From Methanoregula sp. UBA64 (GTDB lineage: Archaea > Halobacteriota > Methanomicrobia > Methanomicrobiales > Methanospirillaceae), in assembly GCF_002502735.1 (NCBI RefSeq), contig NZ_DAQC01000003.1, positions 28,504 to 49,500 of the forward strand: DNA of 20,997 nucleotides, in the 5' to 3' direction. The notes beneath the pieces were generated by a model. The model worked only from the letters and a program-made list of their open reading frames with translations, made no database searches and was not told the origin of the DNA. Position 1 is the stretch's first letter, and every line of letters starts with the position of its first letter. Made by a program: the position numbers and the translations under genes. Of the stretch, positions 6,861-14,867 are shown in pieces.

Positions 6861-7634
6861 CTATTCCTGCCTGCCCCTGCGGAATACGCCCATGAACAGG
6901 CATTCGTCGGCATCGATGGTCCCGACGCCTTCCTGGTCGCCGATGGGCATGCCCAGTCCCCGGACAATAACGGCCGGCGTGCATTCATCGGCCTCGCCCA
7001 TGACCAGTTCTGCTGCTGAGGCGATGTTGTCGGCCACGGCCCGTTTAGTCACCTCGAGCTTGCGCCCGAAGAGGTCGCTCCTGCCCCGGTCATCGATCAC
7101 CGAATCGATCCCGGAGCACCCGATGGCAACGCCGGAACACCCCAGCCGCATGGCATGTGTCCTGCTGTCGATAACAAGCACCCCGACAGAGACGCTGCAC
7201 CGGCTCTCGATCTCCCTGCGGATCCTCTTTGCGCTTGCATCCGGGTCCTTTGGCAGCGGGACAATACAGCCCGGCGGGGCGTTCGAGGCATCCACCCCTG
7301 CATTCGGGAGCAGGGTGCCCTGCTTCATGCAGAGCAGGAACCCCGGGATCCCCCCGACAATATCGTCGCTCTCGGCAAGGACCACTTCCACGGTGCGGGG
7401 GTCCATGTGGTGCTTCTTTGCCAGCTCCTCTGCACGGGAAGACGGCGTTACCGCATCGAGATGGATGACATGTCCTTCCGCGGTGGCAACAGCGGTCTCG
7501 GCAAGGACCAGGACATCGCCGTCACAAAATCCCCCGGCGGCCGCTTTTGCCGACTCGATGATCCGGTCCACAAACGGGTCGCCGGGACGGATGATCCCCG
7601 TGGAGAGGCCGATCACCGTATATGAGTTCTTCAT
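6861..7634 (-). CDS. cofE: Coenzyme F420-0:L-glutamate ligase
   Basis: A GTP-dependent ligase adding gamma-linked glutamates to F420-0, giving the electron carrier F420-2 used in methanogenesis. The 257-residue length is typical. Diagnostic segments are LLPNAGVDASN (about 108-118), VLVIDSRTHAMRLG (152-165), IGCSGI and DLFGRKLEVTKRAVADNIASAAELVMGE (188-214), ending with VIVRGL. The ATG directly abuts the folP stop (TAGATG), with GAGG 6 bases upstream, so it is the last gene of the glyA-folD-folP-cofE operon. F420 and pterin pathways both use glutamyl tails, but co-location may simply reflect coenzyme supply. Confidence 0.95.
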   Translation of the reverse strand: MKNSYTVIGLSTGIIRPGDPFVDRIIESAKAAAGGFCDGDVLVLAETAVATAEGHVIHLDAVTPSSRAEELAKKHHMDPRTVEVVLAESDDIVGGIPGFLLCMKQGTLLPNAGVDASNAPPGCIVPLPKDPDASAKRIRREIESRCSVSVGVLVIDSRTHAMRLGCSGVAIGCSGIDSVIDDRGRSDLFGRKLEVTKRAVADNIASAAELVMGEADECTPAVIVRGLGMPIGDQEGVGTIDADECLFMGVFRRGRQE

Positions 7635-8444
7635 CTACGGCCTCGTCATGCGCTCGCGGACTTTCATGATATCCCGGGTGGCCGCCACATCGTGGGTCCG
7701 GATGATGGACGGGCCTTTTTGTAACAGCTCCATGGTCACGGCAAGGGTGCCCGGGAGCCGTTCTTCGGGATAGCGGTTCAGGAGCATCCCGATAAAGGTC
7801 TTCCGTGACACCGCGGCTAGCACCGGGCGGTCAAATTTCAAAAACTCCTCAAAGTGCCGGCAGAGTTCCCAGTCGTCCTCGACCGACCGCATTGGGGTCC
7901 AGATCCCGACGCCCGGGTCGAGCACGTACTCTTTTACCCCGGCCTCATCGCACCTTTTTATGACGCCTTCGAGCGAGGCAAGCGTCTCGGCGACCCCCAC
8001 GGGATCGCCGGGCTGCCGGTTTGCCGCCATCACGAAGGCAGGGAGGCCGGCGTCAGCCACCTCTTTCGCATACGCCGGGTAAATAAATCCCCCGATATCG
8101 TTTGCCGCGTGGACATCGTGGTTCAGGCAGACCGCAAGCACTCCCGGGTGCATCGTATCCACGGAAACCGTGATCCCGCTCCCGTCGAGTTCGTTCAATG
8201 CCGCCTCGACCCGTTCCGCCTCGGTCTTCCCGCTGATCGCCTGCGTGTTCGGTGCAGTGCTCCGGGCGCCGAGATCGATCATGTCCGCGCCCTGCTCGAT
8301 CATTGCTACTGCCGTTGCATGCACTTCTTCGAGAGGAACGTAGGAGTTGGCGTAGAAGGACTCGTTGCTCACGTTGATGACGCCCATGACCCGGACCGGG
8401 GCATCGCCCCCGATCACCAGCTTGTTCACGGTGCAGGTCTTCAT
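7635..8444 (-). CDS. folP: Dihydropteroate synthase family protein (pterin-binding)
   Basis: A 269-residue TIM-barrel pterin-binding enzyme. GVINVSNESFY (21-31) corresponds to the DHPS N-terminal signature, DMIDLGARSTAPNT (54-67) to the second, SVDTMHP (94-100) and AANDIGG to the pterin pocket, LDPGVG and VSRK to the later loops, and IIRTHDV to the C-terminal signature. In folate makers the enzyme joins pterin diphosphate to p-aminobenzoate; in methanogens a relative joins the pterin to the ribosylated aminobenzene of methanopterin. The sequence alone does not decide. The ATG overlaps the folD stop by four bases (ATGA), and folD and glyA neighbours favour the folate version. Confidence 0.88.
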   Translation of the reverse strand: MKTCTVNKLVIGGDAPVRVMGVINVSNESFYANSYVPLEEVHATAVAMIEQGADMIDLGARSTAPNTQAISGKTEAERVEAALNELDGSGITVSVDTMHPGVLAVCLNHDVHAANDIGGFIYPAYAKEVADAGLPAFVMAANRQPGDPVGVAETLASLEGVIKRCDEAGVKEYVLDPGVGIWTPMRSVEDDWELCRHFEEFLKFDRPVLAAVSRKTFIGMLLNRYPEERLPGTLAVTMELLQKGPSIIRTHDVAATRDIMKVRERMTRP

Positions 8445-9274
8445 TGCATCCTCTGCGCTGCGGTGAAAGTGTTCTCCATGAGCGTTGCAATGGTCATGGG
8501 ACCGACACCCCCGGGAACCGGGGTAATCGCGGATGCTACCTCTTTTACTGCATCGAAATCAACGTCGCCCACGAGTTTCCCGTTGAGCTGGTTGATCCCG
8601 ACATCGATGACAACCGCGCCGGGTTTGACCATCTCCGGTGTGATGAAGTGAGCTTTTCCTATGGCCGAGACCAGGATGTCGGCCCGTCGGAGCTCCCCGG
8701 GGAGGTCACGGGTTTTGCTGTGGCAGATGGTGACCGTTGCATCGGCGTTCGTGAGGAGCGCTGCCATCGGCCGTCCCACATCGATGCTCCGGCCCACGAC
8801 TGCGGCCCGTGCGCCGGCAACCGGTATGTTGTATTCTTTTAAGATCGTCATAATCCCGGTCGGGGTGCATGGAGTAAAGCAGGGCTTCCCGCTCATTAAG
8901 AGGCCAAGGCTCGTGGGGTGGAACCCGTCCACGTCCTTTTCGATCTTCACCGCGGAGATGACCTTATCGGTATCGATCTGTTTCGGGAGTGGGAGCTGGA
9001 CGAGGATGCCGTTGATATCATTGTCCGCATTGAGCCGGGCAACGGTCTCCAGCACCTTTGCCGTGGTGGCATCGTCCGGGATCTCGATCCCGACCGAGCC
9101 GATCCCCACGCGCTCGCAGGCCCGGTGCTTCATCCGGACGTACATCTGCGAGGCCGGGTCGCTTCCCACAATCACGGTGGCAAGGCGCGGGTACAGGCCG
9201 GATTCGCCGATCGCCTCTTTTGTGAGTTCGAGCCGCTTTTCCGATACTGCTTTCCCGTCAAGTATGGTGACCAT
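8441..9274 (-). CDS. folD: Bifunctional methylene-tetrahydrofolate dehydrogenase / methenyl-tetrahydrofolate cyclohydrolase
   Basis: Interconverts methylene-, methenyl- and 10-formyl-tetrahydrofolate with NAD(P). From the chosen ATG it has 277 residues. The catalytic Tyr45 and Lys49 lie in YVRMK, GILVQLPLP is at 89-97, DVDGFHP at 114-120, the nucleotide-binding GRSIDVGRP at 161-169, and the C-terminal PGGVGPMT signature is present. The ATG at 9274 has GGTGG 9 bases upstream; a TTG at 9280 is too close to it. FolD acts on tetrahydrofolate in all characterised cases I know, which suggests the organism has H4F as well as the methanogenic carrier. It lies 42 bases behind glyA. Confidence 0.95.
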   Translation of the reverse strand: MVTILDGKAVSEKRLELTKEAIGESGLYPRLATVIVGSDPASQMYVRMKHRACERVGIGSVGIEIPDDATTAKVLETVARLNADNDINGILVQLPLPKQIDTDKVISAVKIEKDVDGFHPTSLGLLMSGKPCFTPCTPTGIMTILKEYNIPVAGARAAVVGRSIDVGRPMAALLTNADATVTICHSKTRDLPGELRRADILVSAIGKAHFITPEMVKPGAVVIDVGINQLNGKLVGDVDFDAVKEVASAITPVPGGVGPMTIATLMENTFTAAQRMQ

Positions 9275-9316
9275 TGCCAAAAACCACCTGTAAATAGAAA
9301 ATGAGAAAAGGGATTA

Positions 9317-10558
9317 TTATACTGTCGGGTAAATCGGGTACTTCTGCGCCATTGCAGTGACTTCCCCGTTTACCTTTGCGATCAGCGTCTCGTTCTTGAT
9401 ATCCTTTACCACCGACGCGATCCAGTTCCCGATCTGGCGCATCTCGGCCTCTTTCATGCCCCGCGAGGTGACGGCCGGGGTACCTACCCGGAGACCGCTC
9501 GTGACAAACGGGCTTTTCGTCTCGTTCGGGATCGTGTTCTTGTTGACCGTGATGCCTGCCTTACCCAGGGCAACCTCGGCCTCGAGGCCGGTCAGGTGCT
9601 GGTTGGTGAGGTCGATGAGCATCAGGTGGTTGTCGGTGCCGCCCGAAACGAGCCGGATGCCGTTGTTCATTAAGGTCTCGGCGAGCACTTTTGCGTTCTT
9701 GATGATCTGCTTGTTGTATTCGGTAAACGAGGGCCTGAGCGCCTCTTCAAAGCAGACTGCCTTTGCGCTGATGACGTGCATTAAGGGGCCGCCCTGCATG
9801 CCCGGGAAGACCGCCTTGTCGATTGCCGCTGCATATTCCTCGTTGCACATGATCGCGCCGCCGCGGGGGCCGCGGAGGGTCTTGTGGGTCGTAGTGGTCG
9901 TAAAGTTCACGACGCCGACAGAGGTCGGGTGCTGCTTGGTGGCCACGAGGCCGGCAATGTGGGCGATATCCGCCATGCAGAAGGCGCCTACATCATCGGC
10001 GATCTCCTGGAATGCCTTGAAATCAATGGTCCGCGGGTAGGCAGATGCACCGCACACAATCATCTGCGGCTTCTCTTTTTTCGCCATCTCGCCGACCGCG
10101 CCGTAATCCAGAACTTCCGTCTTCGGGTCTACTCCGTACTGGGCGACCTGGTAGAATTTGCCGGTGAAACTGACCGGGGCGCCGTGAGAAAGGTGGCCGC
10201 CCTGGTTGAGTTTCATGGAGAATATCTTCTCGCCCAGTTTCATGTTGGCAAAATAGACTGCCATATTTGCCTGGGTGCCCGAGTGGGGCTGGACATTTGC
10301 GTGCTGTGCGCCGAAGAGTTTCTTTAACCGGTCGCGGGCGAGGTTCTCTGCCATATCGTGGAACTCGCAGCCGCCATAGTACCGCTTCCCCGGGTAGCCC
10401 TCGGCGTACTTGTTGGTCATAATCGAACCCATCGCTTCGAGCACCGCACGGCTGACAATGTTCTCGGAAGCGATCAGCTCCAGGCCGTTCGTCTGCCGGA
10501 GCCGCTCCATCTCTATAATATTTGCAATTTCTGGATCGGTTTGGGATAGATACGACAT
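9317..10558 (-). CDS. glyA: Serine hydroxymethyltransferase
   Basis: A PLP enzyme converting serine and a tetrahydropterin to glycine and the methylene-pterin. It has 413 residues, the normal length. ELIASEN (27-33), YAEGYPGKRYYGG (51-63), the PLP lysine Lys226 in the TTTTTHKTLRGPRGG block, and the C-terminal GLRVGTPAVTSRGM are all diagnostic. It is the first gene of the operon glyA-folD-folP-cofE. No Shine-Dalgarno precedes the ATG; GGTATTACC about 30 bases upstream could be a weak TATA element giving a nearly leaderless mRNA. It closely resembles bacterial GlyA; methanogens have either H4F- or H4MPT-specific forms and I cannot tell which from motifs. Confidence 0.96.
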   Translation of the reverse strand: MSYLSQTDPEIANIIEMERLRQTNGLELIASENIVSRAVLEAMGSIMTNKYAEGYPGKRYYGGCEFHDMAENLARDRLKKLFGAQHANVQPHSGTQANMAVYFANMKLGEKIFSMKLNQGGHLSHGAPVSFTGKFYQVAQYGVDPKTEVLDYGAVGEMAKKEKPQMIVCGASAYPRTIDFKAFQEIADDVGAFCMADIAHIAGLVATKQHPTSVGVVNFTTTTTHKTLRGPRGGAIMCNEEYAAAIDKAVFPGMQGGPLMHVISAKAVCFEEALRPSFTEYNKQIIKNAKVLAETLMNNGIRLVSGGTDNHLMLIDLTNQHLTGLEAEVALGKAGITVNKNTIPNETKSPFVTSGLRVGTPAVTSRGMKEAEMRQIGNWIASVVKDIKNETLIAKVNGEVTAMAQKYPIYPTV

Positions 10559-10671
10559 ATGGAAAAAGGTTGGCGTGGATCAGGTAATACCTTTTCTTTG
10601 GTACCGTTCAAAGGGATCGGATCTGCAGCGCACAAGGGCCGGTCGCCCTGACCCGGGGCGGGGGTAAAACA

Positions 10672-10752
10672 GCGCGTACGGGGCCAAAACGACCTCCCGG
10701 GGGAGCCCCGCGCCTCATTTGGTAAAGCAAACAGGCACAAACCTTTTTTTCC
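10672..10752 (+). other. GC-rich hairpin region followed by a T tract in the divergent glyA/coiled-coil gap
   Basis: GCGC (10672-10675) and GGGGC (10680-10684) can pair with GCCCC-GCGC (10705-10713), leaving a GTAC bulge. CTCCC/GGGAG can pair within the loop, and a T7 tract follows at 10745-10751. This could be the end of a small RNA or a terminator, or chance in GC-rich DNA. I see no ORF here. Confidence 0.25.
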
Positions 10753-10797
10753 TCATCTGCAGATCACTACTATTATTAATAAGGAGTGCGCCGCACC

Positions 10798-10806
10798 AGT
10801 ATATAT
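10798..10806 (+). promoter_or_regulatory. TATA box for the coiled-coil/smc/scpA operon
   Basis: AGTATATAT lies about 25 bases before the ATG at 10828. That is the distance from TATA to start site, so transcription would begin at or next to the start codon (leaderless). No Shine-Dalgarno is seen, in line with that. Confidence 0.5.
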
Positions 10807-10827
10807 CACAACATATACAGGTTAGGC

Positions 10828-11403
10828 ATGGTTCGACCGGAAGCAAAGATCAGGTACCTCGAGTTCGAACTTGAAGAAAAGGAGAGAGTGATCAAGATGA
10901 TGGAAAACGCAGGAAGCGGTGCAGGCGAGGACCGCGTTGCAGCGCTCGAAAAGAAGGTCAACGAGATGGAAGCGCTCGTCAAGGGACTCACCCAGGAACT
11001 CCTTGACCTGAAGTCGATTGCCATGAAGATGTCCAAGCAGACCGAGGAGCGCAGCCGCCAGGAGCTCAAGCGCATGCAGCCGATCGTCCAGGGCTCACAG
11101 GTGCCCGGCGCGGTATCCGGCAATGCCTCGGCAGCGCCCCAGGCCGGTGGCAGCACGGTCATTATCCGCAGGGGTTCCCGTGCAGCGGAAGCCGAACCCG
11201 AGGCCCCGGCAGAACCCGCCATGGATATGATCATGCAGCCCGATGGGACCATGAAACTCGAACCCCGACGCGGGGACAAGGACTACATCGTTGCTTCTGC
11301 CGGCTACGGGCGGAACAAGAAGGGGATCTCCGCAAAGCCCAAACAGAGCGACCTCATCTACGCGGTCGAAGAGGACAAGTCTAAAGATCCTGCAAAGAAG
11401 TAA
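10828..11403 (+). CDS. Uncharacterised coiled-coil protein, first gene of the smc operon
   Basis: I do not recognise this family. It has 191 residues. About residues 6-80 form a highly charged heptad-like coiled coil (KIRYLEFELEEKERVIKMME, then ALEKKVNEMEALVKGL). A low-complexity Ala/Pro/Glu linker follows (about 85-135), and the C terminus is a short basic/hydrophobic stretch containing KKGISAKPKQSDLIYAVEEDK. No membrane segment or signal peptide. The start is ATG 10828, positioned for a leaderless mRNA; a GTG at 10786 would overlap the promoter. The stop is 23 bases before smc, same strand, so it is probably co-transcribed. A role with SMC/ScpA is inferred from position only. Confidence 0.78.
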   Translation: MVRPEAKIRYLEFELEEKERVIKMMENAGSGAGEDRVAALEKKVNEMEALVKGLTQELLDLKSIAMKMSKQTEERSRQELKRMQPIVQGSQVPGAVSGNASAAPQAGGSTVIIRRGSRAAEAEPEAPAEPAMDMIMQPDGTMKLEPRRGDKDYIVASAGYGRNKKGISAKPKQSDLIYAVEEDKSKDPAKK

Positions 11404-11426
11404 GCCTGTACCAGGGAGCCGGATCT

Positions 11427-14400
11427 TTGCACATCACAGAGCTGGAGATAGATAATTTCAAGTCTTTTTCAAAGAAGACAAAAATTCCCTTTTTAGAGGG
11501 TTTTACCGTCATATCGGGCCCGAACGGCTCCGGCAAGAGCAATATTATTGATTCCATCCTCTTTGTCCTCGCACTTTCGAGTTCCCGCAACCTCCGGGCC
11601 GAGAAGCTCACCGATCTCATCAACCTCAACTCCGGCAAGAACATTGCCGAGGTTGCCATTGCGTTTTCCGACGGGACCAAGATCCGCCGCCGGATCAAGA
11701 AGACCGGGAACGGCTATTACAGCTACAACTACCTGAACGACCGGCTCTGCAAGCAGAGCGATATTGTCGACCACCTCTCAAAGTTCGGGATCATCCCGCA
11801 CGGCTACAATGTCGTGATGCAGGGCGACGTGACCCGGATCATGGAGATGAGCGACTTCGAGCGCCGCAAGATCATCGACGAGATCGCCGGGGTCTCCGAG
11901 TTCGACACGAAAAAACAGCAGGCGCTCTCGGAACTCGATGTGGTAAGGGAGCGCATCGAGCGCGAAGAGCTCCTCTTGCTCGAACTCACGAAACGGGCAA
12001 ACGAGCTCAAGAAAGAGCGGGAGCACGCCCTCGAATACCAGAAGTGGCAAAAGGAGCTCGCCTTTTACCAGGGCTGCCGCTCCGCTGCCCAGCTCCACGA
12101 CAAGGAAAAGGAACGCCTGACCATCCTTGCATCGGCAGAGGAGCAGAAGATCCAGATCGCACGGATCGCATCCGACCGGAGCATCGAAGAGAACGAGCTC
12201 GCCTACCTCAAGGCCGACCTTGCCGATGTCGACGAGCTGATCAACCAGAAGAGCGGCCCCGAGTACCTGAAGCTGATCGCCGACCTCGAAGAGGCAAAGA
12301 GCGGGATCAAGCTCGCCGAGCAGACCATAGCCCGGTTAAAGAAGGACAAGGAGACGAACCTCGAAGGGATCAACCGGGTCTTTGCCGATACGAAAAGGGC
12401 CGAGGCACGGGTCCAGGAGCTCTCCGACCAGATCCGCACGCTCTCCATCGACCGCACGAATATCGCTATGGAGGTGGCAACGGACAAGGCCCAGCTCGAG
12501 AAGATCGAGACGGAGATCCGGCAGTACTCCTCGGACACCGAAGAGTCCCGGCAGAAACTCTTTGCCCTGATGGAAGCGGCGGAGGCAAAGAAGGGCGAAC
12601 GGTCCGGCATCCTCCACCAGCAGGACATGCTCATCGAGAAGAGCCGGATGCGGACGAGCGAGCTCGAACGCCTGGTTGCGCTCCAGAAACAGCTCGATGA
12701 GGAGTACGCAGAGAAGCAGAAGCAGCTCGCGGAGAACGAAAAGTCGGTCACCGATCTTGCCGAACGGAAGAAGGGGCTCGACCGGAACCTCTCGGAGCTC
12801 GAAGGCTCCCTCTTTGCCCAGCGCTCCTCGCTCGAACGGCTCCGCGGCGAGATGAAGGATGCCGAGCAGGACGCGATCCGGCTCGAAGCCGCCCAGCAGG
12901 CCCGGGGCGAGTCCGGGGGCAGGGCCATCGAGGCCGTAAAGGCCATGGAAGGCGTCCATGGGACCATCATGGAGCTGGGCCGGGCGCCGCCCGAGTACGC
13001 CACTGCCCTCAACGTTGCTGCGGGAAACAAGCTCCAGTTCGTGGTCTGCGACACCGACCAGATTGCATCGGATGCGATCCGGTACCTCAAGGACGAGCGG
13101 CTGGGCCGGGTCACCTTCCTCCCGCTCAACAAGCTCAAGCCCCCGCAGCTCCCGCCGGTAAAAGAGGCCGGCGTTGTCGATTACGCGGTCAACCTGCTCG
13201 ATTACGACCCGGTGTACGACAAGGCCTTTGCCATTGCGCTCGGGGCGACCGTTGTCGTGGACACCCTGGAACGGGCACGGAAGCTGATCGGGAAGTACCG
13301 GATGGTCACCCTCGACGGCGAACTGCTGGAGCGGAGCGGGGCAATGACCGGCGGTTCGGCAAAGAAGCAGGTCAGGGGATTCGGCGCTGCGGTCGATGAC
13401 GAGATTGTCCGGATCCGTTCCCACCTTGCCGAGCTCGCGGGCGAGGCATCGACCCTTGAAGCGGGCGTGAAGCGCCTGACCGAGGAAGTCGATGCAAAGC
13501 GGGCAGAAAGGAACGAGATCGACCAGAACGTGGCCCGGTCCGGGGCGGTAAACGAGGAGTACACCCGGCGCTTCGAGGCGATCACGGTCGAGAAGCAGAC
13601 GATAGAGGCCGCCGTTGCCCGGCAGAAGGAAGAGACCGGCAGCAGCGCCGCGGAACTTGCCGCCCTTGAAGGCGCACTCGACACGGTGACCGAGGCGATC
13701 AACGGGATCCAGGCAGAGATCGATGCGATAAAGAAGAAACTCGACGACACGAACATCCCGGCCCTCACCGACCAGATGGAGAAGAAGAAAAAGGAGATCG
13801 AGGAGGCCGAACGCCGCCTGCGGAACAAGGAGGCGGACATGAACGATGCCTCCCGCGAGCGCCAGCACTTTACGGCCCGGGTCGGGGAACTGGGCGAGGA
13901 ACGTGCCCGGCTCGACGAGCGCAACCGGCAGATCGATACCGAGATCGCCGGGTCAAACGACCAGATCGCGGCCCACAAGGCCGTGATTGCCGACCTCGAA
14001 GAGAAGCAGAAGCAGTTCTCGGGCGAGATCGAGGAGCTGCGCAAGAAGAGGACGGAGATCTCCGAGAGCATGCACGCGTCGGAGACGAAGATCATCAAGT
14101 TCGATTCCGACAAGGAACGGTTCACAGCCCAGCTCACCGCCCTCGAGGAACGGGCCGCCGCGCTCGCTGCGGAGATCGCCGCGCTCGTAGCCATTGTCGG
14201 CGAGGTCACGACCGATCTCACGCTCACCGAGATCGAGGGCAAGATCGCGGACGCGGAGCTTGCCATCCACAAGATCGGTGCCGTGAACATGCTCGCCATC
14301 GAGGAGTACGAGAAGATCGAGCACCAGGTACAGGAGCGGACCGAGCGCAAAGACACGCTCTCGAAAGAGCGGGAGAACCTCATCGAGCGTATCCAGAAGT

Positions 14401-14867
14401 ACGAGCAGATGAAGTTCGAGGCGTTCATGACCGCTTTTAAGACGATCGATGCAAACTTCCGGGAGATCTTTGCCCGGCTCACGAGCGGGAGCGGCAACCT
14501 GGTCCTTGAAAACGAGGAAGACCCCTTCACCGGCGGGCTCACGTTTGCGGTCAAGCCCCGGGACAAGAAAGTCCACCTGCTCTCCTCGCTCTCGGGCGGG
14601 GAGAAGTCGCTCACCACCCTTGCCTTTATCCTCTCCATCCAGCGCTATATCCCGGCGCCGTTCTACGCCTTCGATGAAGTGGATATGTCGCTCGACGGCG
14701 CGAACGTGGAACGGATCGCGGCGATGATCTCAGAACTTGCCCCCACGTCGCAGTTTGTCATCGTCTCACTGCGTAAACCGATGATCGAGGCAGCCGAACG
14801 GATCATGGGCGTGACGATCCGGCCGGACAAGAGCACGCTCGTTACCGGGGTCAAGGTGAATGGCTGA
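11427..14867 (+). CDS. smc: Chromosome segregation protein SMC
   Basis: The condensin ATPase that folds and segregates the chromosome. At 1146 residues it has the full SMC plan. The N-terminal head carries Walker A GPNGSGKSN (31-39) after LEIDNFKSF. A coiled-coil arm runs to about residue 500 and the hinge spans about 505-650 (VHGTIMELG through MTGGSAKKQ). A returning coil runs to about 1000. The C-terminal head has the signature LSGGEKS (near 1054) and Walker B FYAFDEVDMSLD (near 1080). The start is TTG with GGGAG 8 bases upstream and conserved residues directly after it, so a later ATG is unlikely. Its end overlaps scpA by 8 bases. Confidence 0.97.
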   Translation: MHITELEIDNFKSFSKKTKIPFLEGFTVISGPNGSGKSNIIDSILFVLALSSSRNLRAEKLTDLINLNSGKNIAEVAIAFSDGTKIRRRIKKTGNGYYSYNYLNDRLCKQSDIVDHLSKFGIIPHGYNVVMQGDVTRIMEMSDFERRKIIDEIAGVSEFDTKKQQALSELDVVRERIEREELLLLELTKRANELKKEREHALEYQKWQKELAFYQGCRSAAQLHDKEKERLTILASAEEQKIQIARIASDRSIEENELAYLKADLADVDELINQKSGPEYLKLIADLEEAKSGIKLAEQTIARLKKDKETNLEGINRVFADTKRAEARVQELSDQIRTLSIDRTNIAMEVATDKAQLEKIETEIRQYSSDTEESRQKLFALMEAAEAKKGERSGILHQQDMLIEKSRMRTSELERLVALQKQLDEEYAEKQKQLAENEKSVTDLAERKKGLDRNLSELEGSLFAQRSSLERLRGEMKDAEQDAIRLEAAQQARGESGGRAIEAVKAMEGVHGTIMELGRAPPEYATALNVAAGNKLQFVVCDTDQIASDAIRYLKDERLGRVTFLPLNKLKPPQLPPVKEAGVVDYAVNLLDYDPVYDKAFAIALGATVVVDTLERARKLIGKYRMVTLDGELLERSGAMTGGSAKKQVRGFGAAVDDEIVRIRSHLAELAGEASTLEAGVKRLTEEVDAKRAERNEIDQNVARSGAVNEEYTRRFEAITVEKQTIEAAVARQKEETGSSAAELAALEGALDTVTEAINGIQAEIDAIKKKLDDTNIPALTDQMEKKKKEIEEAERRLRNKEADMNDASRERQHFTARVGELGEERARLDERNRQIDTEIAGSNDQIAAHKAVIADLEEKQKQFSGEIEELRKKRTEISESMHASETKIIKFDSDKERFTAQLTALEERAAALAAEIAALVAIVGEVTTDLTLTEIEGKIADAELAIHKIGAVNMLAIEEYEKIEHQVQERTERKDTLSKERENLIERIQKYEQMKFEAFMTAFKTIDANFREIFARLTSGSGNLVLENEEDPFTGGLTFAVKPRDKKVHLLSSLSGGEKSLTTLAFILSIQRYIPAPFYAFDEVDMSLDGANVERIAAMISELAPTSQFVIVSLRKPMIEAAERIMGVTIRPDKSTLVTGVKVNG

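Noticed and set aside
9275..9280. TTG start two codons upstream of the folD ATG
   Set aside because: It is only 3 bases from the GGTGG ribosome binding site, whereas the ATG at 9274 is 9 bases away.
12203..14638. Very long open frames antisense to smc (up to about 510 codons)
   Set aside because: They are shadows caused by the strong GC codon bias of smc: no motifs, Ser/Arg- or Leu/Gly-rich composition, no start signals, and smc itself is unambiguous.
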